Source of the DNA: CAZYZQ01 sp964652075
GTDB taxonomy: Bacteria; Bacillota; Clostridia; Oscillospirales; Oscillospiraceae
Reading direction: 5' to 3'
Length of the DNA: 5,704 nt
NCBI GenBank assembly: GCA_964652075.1
Contig: CAZYZQ010000122.1
Coordinates: 1 to 5,704 of the forward strand
Each line of letters starts with the position of its first letter. The stretch's first letter is position 1. Under the pieces are notes generated by a model. That model saw only the letters and a program-made list of their open reading frames with translations, made no database searches and had not been told where the DNA came from. Both the position numbers and the translations under genes were made by a program. This document shows, piece after piece, positions 1 to 4,316 of the stretch.

Positions 1-15
1 ACGCGGAACTCTTGA

Positions 16-44
16 ATCTTACCACATCTTCTGCCCTTTGTCAA
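16..44 (-). promoter_or_regulatory. Strong sigma-A-type promoter pointing out of the left edge
   Basis: Read on the minus strand, a perfect -35 box TTGACA (39-44) is followed after exactly 17 bases by TAAGAT (16-21), which matches the TATAAT consensus at four of six positions. TGG directly precedes the -10, giving an extended -10 (TGn). Upstream of the -35, three A-tracts (plus-strand T-runs at 49-54, 60-64 and 68-73) lie roughly one helical turn apart and look like an UP element or bent DNA. Transcription would start near base 9 and run left, so the gene it serves is outside the window. The box matches are seen directly; promoter activity is inferred. Confidence 0.7.
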
Positions 45-245
45 GGACTTTTTTCGGGATTTTTCGATTTTTTCAATCGAAGCCATCCCGCCCGGAATTT
101 TTGGAATTCCGGAGAACTCCGAACTTTTCGGGAACTACCATGTGACATTACGTCACTGAAGTGCGGCTTCATTCAGTTGTGCGTCTGCGGCAACGCCCGA
201 CAGATTTTTGATCTGTTTTTGCGTGTTCTCCGCAAGCGCCTAAAT
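45..245. repeat. Leader/intergenic region with five small inverted repeats
   Basis: This gene-free, comparatively AT-rich stretch lies between the two left-facing promoters and contains short dyads: 64-69 with 75-80 (TCGATT), 92-99 with 105-112 (CCGGAATT, perfect 8-bp arms, 5-base loop), 142-146 with 152-156 (GTGAC), 157-161 with 167-171 (TGAAG) and 200-205 with 211-216 (ACAGAT). If the upstream promoter at 246-274 is used, all would be transcribed as a structured 5' leader. None is followed by a T-run on the minus strand, so none is a convincing terminator for the ger operon. The repeats are visible in the sequence; any role as operators or RNA structure is inference. Confidence 0.45.
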
Positions 246-274
246 ATTTTACGCCCTACATCCCGGAATGTCAA
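246..274 (-). promoter_or_regulatory. Second strong sigma-A-type promoter, upstream member of a tandem pair
   Basis: On the minus strand a perfect TTGACA (269-274) stands 17 bases from TAAAAT (246-251), a five-of-six match to TATAAT. Upstream of the -35 the minus strand has two A-runs (plus-strand T-runs at about 279-285 and 289-293), again like an UP element. The -35 box overlaps the end of gerB: the TGA stop codon (271-273) is the TGA inside TTGACA. Transcription would start near base 239 and pass through the second promoter at 16-44 towards the left edge. Tandem A-tract promoters of this kind are common ahead of rRNA or other heavily expressed operons; that target is inference. Confidence 0.65.
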
Positions 275-1233
275 GAGGTTTTTTTCATTTTTCCCGCTCT
301 TTGTCCAAATATGGCCACTATGGGCAAAAGTCCCCCGAAGACAAGGCAGCCGAGCTGTGCAATTCCACCAGAAACACGGTCGGGCAGCCACCAGACGCCG
401 GCGGACAAAACGGCTGCTGTGAGCCGAACGGGCCAATGCGGCGTTTTCAGAACTTTTTCCTGAATTTTATCCATGCCCGCAAAGACGAGCGCCATTCCCG
501 CAAACAGGCTCATCGCCAGTGAGACGGAGACGAGCGCCTCGAAGCGCTCCATCACGCCGCCGATGGAGATTGTCTTGGCCACCTCATATAGAGCGGTTGT
601 ACACGCGCGGCTGCCCGCGCCCAGCACCCCGCGGCAGACCCCCGCGCAGAGCGCCAGTCCTGCGCCGAGCAGGAGCGTCCACCACGCCTTTGGGCGCGTG
701 CGGGCCGCCGGCGTCAGGAAGAGCGCCATCATGGGGCAGAGCATCAGGCCGGCGCCGCGCCAGACATCGCCGCGCGCCGGCGGCTCAATCCGCCAATGCG
801 CCGCAAGTCCTCCCGCCACCAGCGGGACGGCAAACAGCGCCAGTAGCGCGCCCGCCAGAATGCCGCACACGCGCCCGAGGCGCGCCGCGCCGCCCCAGCT
901 CGCCCACCACGCCAGCGCCAGCAGTACGGCGGGAATGATCGGAAAAACGGTTACGCCCGGGAACGACGCCTCGCACAGCCGGATCAGCCAGCCAAGCAGG
1001 AAGGCGCTCCAAAGCAGATAGAGCCAGAGCAGCGCTTTTCCGCCCGGCAGCGCGTCCAGCAGCTCCGCCAGCCCGCCGCCGCTGCGCGCCAGCAGCCAGC
1101 ACCACAGCAGCGCCGCGCCCGCCGCGCCCAGCAGCGCCCCCGTCCAGCTGAGATTCCCGCCCGCGATCAGTGCCGGGCCAAATCCGGCGCACAGGGCGAC
1201 GGCGGCGAACTGCCGCGCTGACATCCGGCTCAT
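271..1233 (-). CDS. gerB: Spore germination permease, GerAB family (germinant receptor B subunit)
   Basis: This 320-residue integral membrane protein is the likely B subunit of a GerA-type germinant receptor, the transporter-like (APC-superfamily) component that in this family forms the ligand-sensing part in the spore inner membrane. About ten hydrophobic segments are visible, for example near residues 28-49, 66-86, 94-112, 119-142, 183-203, 233-253, 268-284 and 291-309. The best family signature is residues 215-234, with ALYEVAKTISIGG followed by ERFEAL, which resembles the conserved 'LxExxRxISxGxxxxRxEA' stretch of GerAB proteins. At 320 residues it is somewhat shorter than the usual 360 or so. 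The ATG start at 1231-1233 overlaps the gerC-like stop codon (ATGA) and has GGAGG (1241-1245) seven bases upstream, so translation is probably coupled. It is the last gene of the operon; no intrinsic terminator follows, and its stop codon lies within a promoter -35 box. Family assignment is fairly firm; the germinant is unknown. Confidence 0.85.
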   Translation of the reverse strand: MSRMSARQFAAVALCAGFGPALIAGGNLSWTGALLGAAGAALLWCWLLARSGGGLAELLDALPGGKALLWLYLLWSAFLLGWLIRLCEASFPGVTVFPIIPAVLLALAWWASWGGAARLGRVCGILAGALLALFAVPLVAGGLAAHWRIEPPARGDVWRGAGLMLCPMMALFLTPAARTRPKAWWTLLLGAGLALCAGVCRGVLGAGSRACTTALYEVAKTISIGGVMERFEALVSVSLAMSLFAGMALVFAGMDKIQEKVLKTPHWPVRLTAAVLSAGVWWLPDRVSGGIAQLGCLVFGGLLPIVAIFGQRAGKMKKTS

Positions 1234-1679
1234 GCGCCCGCCTCCGCAATCCGTGTCCGGTGGCCTGCGCGAATGGCCGCGAGCGTCGCCACGTCCTGCT
1301 GCTGCGCCGACCAGCCCGCCGCCGCCTCCAGCGGGACGGGCGGCGCGCCCAGATAGAGCCGGATTGCCGGGCGCAGGCGTTCGTCGTCCAGCAGCGCGGG
1401 AAGCAGCGTCTCATCCGGCAGGAAGGCCGCCCCCGCCGTGCCGTAGAAGACCTCGCCGGGCGCGGACGCCTCCAGCGCGGCCAGCGCCGCGGGCCAGTCC
1501 CCGCCCGTTCCGGACAGGCCGTTGTCCGTTGTGACTGTCAGTCCCTCGTCCGTCCACTCGGCGCAGAGCGCCTGCACCGGCAGCAGGTCGCGCACCTCGC
1601 GCGCGTGGAACGGCCACAGGCCGAGTGCCAGCAGCAGCGCCAGCGCCGCCGCCGCAGAAATCGGAAGCCAGTTTCGCAT
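1230..1679 (-). CDS. Short GerC-like germination protein without lipobox
   Basis: A 149-residue protein with an N-terminal hydrophobic signal or anchor (about residues 5-22) and an extracytoplasmic remainder. Its position between gerA and gerB points to the C subunit of the germinant receptor, normally a lipoprotein of about 370-400 residues. Residues 20-31 (GLWPFHAREVRD) line up loosely with the 'GCWDRREIND' stretch at the mature N-terminus of Ger(x)C proteins, and residues 45-50 and about 77-110 (FYGTAGAAFLPDETL, then LLDDERLRPAIRLYLG) resemble the first GerAC domain. The lipobox cysteine is replaced by leucine; the only cysteine is residue 39. The equivalents of domains 2 and 3 are missing. 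The gene is not obviously broken: its start overlaps the gerA stop (TGATG), its stop overlaps the gerB start (ATGA), and it has a strong ribosome binding site. Assignment rests on context plus weak motif similarity; an unrelated small secreted or anchored protein is possible. Confidence 0.62.
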   Translation of the reverse strand: MRNWLPISAAAALALLLALGLWPFHAREVRDLLPVQALCAEWTDEGLTVTTDNGLSGTGGDWPAALAALEASAPGEVFYGTAGAAFLPDETLLPALLDDERLRPAIRLYLGAPPVPLEAAAGWSAQQQDVATLAAIRAGHRTRIAEAGA

Positions 1680-3013
1680 CAGGATTCCTCCTCCTCCGGC
1701 ACGGGCGCGCGGAGCACCGCGCCGCCGCTTCTCGCGCCGGAAAATGGATTGAGATAGGGTGTGCCGAGCGATTCCAGCCCGGACAGGTGGATCAGCAGCG
1801 CGAGCACGCCCGCCGTCAGGCCGAACAGTCCGGCCACGGCGGCCAGAATCGCCAGCCCGAACCGCCAGACGCGCACCGCGTCTGAAAAGTCGTTGCCCGG
1901 CAGCGTAAAGCCGCAGATGCCCGCGACGGAGACGACAATCAGCGCCGCCGGGGAGATCAGCTTCGCCTCGACCGCCGCCGTGCCGACCACGAGGCCGCCG
2001 ATGATCGAGACGGTCTGGCCGATGGCCTGCGGCAGATGGATGCCCGCCTCCTGCAGCAGCTCAAACGCCACGAGCAGGCCGAGCACCTCGAAGATCAGTG
2101 GAAACGGCACGGCCTGCCGGCTCTCGCGGATGGAGAGCAGCAGCTGCGTCGGGATCATCTCGGGCTGATAGGTGACCATTGCGACGTAGGCCGCCGGGAG
2201 CAGCAGGCTCACCAGCAGCGCGAGATAGCGCAAAACCCGGACGCACGAGGCCACAATATAATTCCCGCCCCGGTCCTCCGGCGACTGCATCAGGCGTCCG
2301 AGGTCGACGGGCAGCAGATAGCCCAGCGGCAGGCCGTCAACAAGTACGCCGACGCGCCCTTCCAGCAGCCCCTGCGCCATCCGGTCGGGCCGCTCGGTGT
2401 ATTGCAGCAGCGGAAAGGCCGTCTTCCGCGCGCCGGTCAGGAAGTCCTCGACCGCCGCCGGGGAGAGGATGCCGTCCGTGCGGATCTCCTCCAGCCGGCG
2501 AACCGTCTGCGCGACAAGCGCCGGGTCGGTCACGCCCTGCACGGAGCAGACCGTGATGTTCGTCAGGCTCTCGCGGCCGACGATGACCTCCTTCAGGCGC
2601 AGCTCCGGCGTGCGCAGGTGGCGGCGCAGCAGGCTCGTGTTCGTGCGCACCGTCTCGGTGAACGCGTCCTTCGCGCCCTTGACGGTGTTCTCCACCTCCG
2701 GCGCGGACGGGCCGCGCTTCTCGCCGGTTTTGACCTCGTAGGCCGCCGCCTCCTGCCCGCGCAGGACGATGCAGAAGCCGTTGACCAGCAGCTTCGCCGC
2801 ATCGGCCGCGCCGGTCACATTCTTCCGCGACGCGCCGGTCGCCGCGTCGCCGCGCGTGAGCGGCTGCAGCACGAACTCCGCCACCTCGCTGCCGGAGACC
2901 ATCCCGTCCAAAAACAGGACATGGACTGTCTGCCCGTCCGGCAGCGACGCCGTACGGTCCTCAAGATCCGCCGCGCCGTCGAAACGGAGCAGCAGCTCGT
3001 CGTAGAGCGCCAT
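1679..3013 (-). CDS. gerA: Spore germination protein GerA (GerAA family, germinant receptor A subunit)
   Basis: A 444-residue protein of the GerA family, the A subunit of the receptor that triggers spore germination from the spore inner membrane. The N-terminal soluble half carries family landmarks: E108 through F118-x-E120 ahead of RTNTSLLRRHLR (123-134), then LKEVIVGRESLTNITV (140-155), DGILSP (180-185), QYTERPDRMAQGLLEGRVGVLVDG (204-227) and the QSPEDR stretch at 243-248. The C-terminal half holds about five to six membrane segments starting near residue 258, with the conserved EMIPTQLLLSI (285-295), VPFP (302-305), FELLQEAG (317-324) and a final PYLNPFSG (419-426). It is slightly shorter than the usual 480-500 residues and ends in an acidic PEEEES tail. 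The ATG at 3011-3013 is preceded at eight bases by AAGGAG (3022-3027). It is the first gene of the gerA/gerC-like/gerB operon and a possible sigma-G promoter lies at 3047-3076. The family call is secure; the germinant is unknown. Confidence 0.93.
   Translation of the reverse strand: MALYDELLLRFDGAADLEDRTASLPDGQTVHVLFLDGMVSGSEVAEFVLQPLTRGDAATGASRKNVTGAADAAKLLVNGFCIVLRGQEAAAYEVKTGEKRGPSAPEVENTVKGAKDAFTETVRTNTSLLRRHLRTPELRLKEVIVGRESLTNITVCSVQGVTDPALVAQTVRRLEEIRTDGILSPAAVEDFLTGARKTAFPLLQYTERPDRMAQGLLEGRVGVLVDGLPLGYLLPVDLGRLMQSPEDRGGNYIVASCVRVLRYLALLVSLLLPAAYVAMVTYQPEMIPTQLLLSIRESRQAVPFPLIFEVLGLLVAFELLQEAGIHLPQAIGQTVSIIGGLVVGTAAVEAKLISPAALIVVSVAGICGFTLPGNDFSDAVRVWRFGLAILAAVAGLFGLTAGVLALLIHLSGLESLGTPYLNPFSGARSGGAVLRAPVPEEEES
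1687..1697 (-). promoter_or_regulatory. Ribosome binding site for the gerC-like gene, inside the end of gerA
   Basis: The minus strand reads GGAGGAGGAGG ending seven bases before the ATG of the gerC-like gene. These same bases encode the run of glutamates at the C-terminus of GerA (PEEEES, with GAG GAG GAG GAA codons). The acidic tail therefore doubles as an extended Shine-Dalgarno sequence, and together with the TGATG stop/start overlap it supports translational coupling and fixes the start at 1679. Confidence 0.75.
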
Positions 3014-3046
3014 CCCATCGTCTCCTTACAAATTCCTTTTCCGGAG

Positions 3047-3076
3047 CAGTTTGCCCAAATTCCCCAAAACTATGCG
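3047..3076 (-). promoter_or_regulatory. Candidate forespore (sigma-G) promoter of the ger operon
   Basis: On the minus strand CGCATA (3071-3076) lies 17 bases ahead of CAAACTG (3047-3053). These resemble the sigma-G consensus boxes as I know them from Bacillus subtilis (about TGMATA and CATACTA): five of six and five of seven positions match. Transcription would start near base 3040, leaving a leader of roughly 27 bases before gerA. Germinant-receptor operons are normally sigma-G dependent in the forespore, so location and sequence agree, but the consensus is short and the match imperfect. Confidence 0.45.
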
Positions 3077-3093
3077 GCGCGCAAAATTCGTGC

Positions 3094-3122
3094 TTGCATC
3101 CCGGCGGCGGATTCTATATACT
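3094..3122 (+). promoter_or_regulatory. Probable sigma-A promoter of the zinc-ribbon membrane protein gene
   Basis: TTGCAT (3094-3099) is followed after 17 bases by TATACT (3117-3122), a five-of-six match to the -10 consensus; the -35 matches only in its TTG. Transcription would start near 3129 and give a leader of about 40 bases that contains a perfect 6-bp hairpin, AACGCC (3134-3139) with GGCGTT (3146-3151), just ahead of the ribosome binding site AGGAG (3157-3161). It points away from the ger promoter without overlapping it. Confidence 0.5.
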
Positions 3123-3169
3123 GTAAGATAAGAAACGCCAACTGCGGCGTTAAGAGAGGAGATCCCGAT

Positions 3170-3913
3170 ATGCTTTGTCCCATCTGTGGGCGTGAAAACC
3201 CGGACGGCGCGAAATTCTGCCGCGCCTGCGGTACCACGCTGACCATCCCGGAGCCGGTGCAGCCCGCCGGGGTGCAGCCTCCCGTGCCGGAGCAGCCGCC
3301 CATTCCCACCCAGCCGCCGGTGCAGCAGCCGGTGCAGCAGGCCCCGCAGGCGCCGCCGGTCTGGACACAGCCGCCGCAGCCCGCGCAGCCGGTTTACGGC
3401 TACCCCGTCCCCGCGCCGGAGACGCTCCAAAAGAAGACGCCCATCGCGCTGTGGATCGCGCGCATATTTGCGCTCGTCGGCGCGTGCAGCCTGTTCTTCC
3501 CGTTCCTCGGCGGCGACATTGCCGAGCTAATCTCAGAGATCAGCGGTTCCAGCAGCGGCAGTCTCTCGGGCTTCGGCATGCTGCGTGAGCTTTGGAAGGT
3601 GCCGGAGCTGCGCAGCGAGGAGATGACGTTGGTCTTTGCCGCAAGTCTGATTCTGCCGGTGCTGACCTTCCTGCTCAGCTGGATCCCACGCAAGGGCGGC
3701 GCAGTTGCCGCGCTGGCCTGTAGTCTTGTCTCGCTGGCCGCGTGTGTCGTCATGGTCTTCGAAATCCTCGACGAATTCGGCAAGATCGGCAGGATTGATG
3801 GTTTCGGCGTCTCTGTCACCATCGGCATCTGCACGCTGGTCGGCCTTGCGGCGAGCCTGCTTGTCGCCGTCCTCGCCGTTGTCGCGCTGCTGTCGAAGCC
3901 GAAGCAGCGCTGA
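3170..3913 (+). CDS. Zinc-ribbon protein with Pro/Gln-rich linker and four membrane segments, function unknown
   Basis: A 247-residue protein. Residues 3-20 form a compact zinc ribbon, CPIC then FCRAC, with cysteines 3, 6, 17 and 20 (CxxC-x10-CxxC), of the short zinc-ribbon type found at the N-terminus of many Firmicute membrane proteins. Residues 26 to about 85 are a low-complexity linker of Pro, Gln and Val with repeated QPPVP-, QPVQQ- and QPPQP-like units. Then come four hydrophobic segments: about 92-113, 152-172, 176-199 and 214-241, with a Ser/Gly-rich loop at about 122-134 between the first two and a basic C-terminal tail (KPKQR). With this layout the ribbon and linker probably face the cytoplasm. 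The ATG at 3170-3172 has AGGAG eight bases upstream and directly precedes the ribbon; the frame stays open far upstream but that part is antisense to gerA. It is monocistronic, with its own promoter and terminator. I do not recognise a specific family or function. Confidence 0.9.
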   Translation: MLCPICGRENPDGAKFCRACGTTLTIPEPVQPAGVQPPVPEQPPIPTQPPVQQPVQQAPQAPPVWTQPPQPAQPVYGYPVPAPETLQKKTPIALWIARIFALVGACSLFFPFLGGDIAELISEISGSSSGSLSGFGMLRELWKVPELRSEEMTLVFAASLILPVLTFLLSWIPRKGGAVAALACSLVSLAACVVMVFEILDEFGKIGRIDGFGVSVTIGICTLVGLAASLLVAVLAVVALLSKPKQR

Positions 3914-3930
3914 GTACATCCGGATAAACG

Positions 3931-3961
3931 CATCGCCCGGCCTTGACATGGCCGGGCGATG
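3931..3961 (+). repeat. Perfect 12-bp inverted repeat downstream of the zinc-ribbon gene
   Basis: CATCGCCCGGCC (3931-3942) pairs perfectly with GGCCGGGCGATG (3950-3961) across a 7-base loop, TTGACAT. The stem is GC-rich and begins 17 bases after the stop codon, where a terminator would be expected, but no T-run follows on either strand, so it is at best a weak terminator or a 3'-end stabilising structure. The loop contains a perfect TTGACA -35 box; TGGTAAATA lies 17 bases on, giving a weak -10 candidate at 3966-3971. Confidence 0.7.
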
Positions 3962-4020
3962 ATGGTAAATATGCATAGGAAATGGCGCTGCGACAAGCGG
4001 TGTTCCTCTATGGGTTCATT

Positions 4021-4069
4021 GAAGTAATCGCCGAACTCGTCAGGTCGCGGCGGTTACTTCTTATTTTTT
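4021..4069 (+). terminator. Rho-independent terminator
   Basis: GAAGTAATCGCCG (4021-4033) pairs with CGGCGGTTACTTC (4048-4060), a 13-bp stem with one U-G wobble, across a 14-base loop, and is followed at once by TTATTTTTT (4061-4069). It is oriented to end plus-strand transcription, most simply that of the gene ending at 3913, 107 bases upstream. The T-run lies over the last codons (the two Lys codons) and TAA of the convergent gene at 4061-4312. For minus-strand transcripts the same stem follows the stop codon directly but has no T-run after it. Confidence 0.85.
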
Positions 4070-4312
4070 CGGCCGGCGCGACACGGCCAGCGCGATGACA
4101 AGCCCCGCACAGATGCCGAGGGACATGCCGAACGCCGGATTCTTCCAGACGAGCTGCCCCACGATGCAGCCTACAAACAGGCCGCCGAACAGGCCGAAAA
4201 ACAGCGCCCGGTTCTGCCTGCGTTCGCGGTTCTCGTCCTTTTTGTCCGACTCCTTCAGTTTTTCCAGCGCGCGCAGCTCCCGCGCCGATCTTCCCGGTTG
4301 TTTTTTCGCCAT
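4061..4312 (-). CDS. Small two-helix membrane protein downstream of glpK, function unknown
   Basis: An 83-residue protein with a strongly charged, probably helical N-terminus (residues 1-35, rich in Lys, Arg and Glu), then two hydrophobic segments at about 36-55 and 59-78. Both are rich in spaced glycines (GLFGGLFVG, then FGMSLGICAGL), which favours tight helix packing. It ends with a basic SRRPKK tail, so both ends are probably cytoplasmic. Its ATG (4310-4312) lies four bases after the glpK stop codon, with GGGGGAG (4320-4326) inside the end of glpK seven bases upstream; it is therefore very likely made from the glpK transcript by coupled translation. No function can be assigned; a role connected with glycerol uptake is only suggested by position. 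The close spacing, good ribosome binding site and sensible membrane-protein composition support a real gene. Confidence 0.8.
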   Translation of the reverse strand: MAKKQPGRSARELRALEKLKESDKKDENRERRQNRALFFGLFGGLFVGCIVGQLVWKNPAFGMSLGICAGLVIALAVSRRPKK

Positions 4313-4316
4313 CTGC

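Noticed and set aside
200..220. ACAGAT-N5-ATCTGT hairpin followed by a short T-run as a plus-strand terminator
   Set aside because: The stem is only 6 bp and AT-rich, and no plus-strand gene precedes it. In the minus direction, which the ger operon uses, no T-run follows.
12..522. Plus- and minus-strand open frames in the left intergenic region
   Set aside because: They overlap the promoters and the end of gerB, lack convincing ribosome binding sites and show no recognisable protein features.
473..1757. Several plus-strand open frames opposite gerB and the gerC-like gene
   Set aside because: Their translations are Arg/Pro/Ala-rich without family features, while the minus strand encodes coherent membrane proteins with coupled starts.
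3113..3141. Minus-strand TTGGCG-N17-TATAGA as a sigma-A promoter for gerA
   Set aside because: Both boxes match at only four of six positions, it overlaps the plus-strand promoter, and a better-placed sigma-G-like sequence exists. It stays a minor alternative.
2036..3169. Long plus-strand open frame running into the zinc-ribbon gene, suggesting a 625-residue protein
   Set aside because: Everything before 3170 is antisense to gerA, with Arg/Gln-rich low-complexity translation typical of the opposite strand of GC-rich coding sequence. The ribosome binding site and zinc ribbon mark the true start at 3170.
3982..4098. 38-codon plus-strand frame starting MALRQAVFLYGF with AGGAA a few bases upstream, considered as a small toxin-like peptide
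   Set aside because: The frame runs through the terminator hairpin and T-run into the antisense of the 83-residue gene, so its message would not be completed; the start spacing is also poor.
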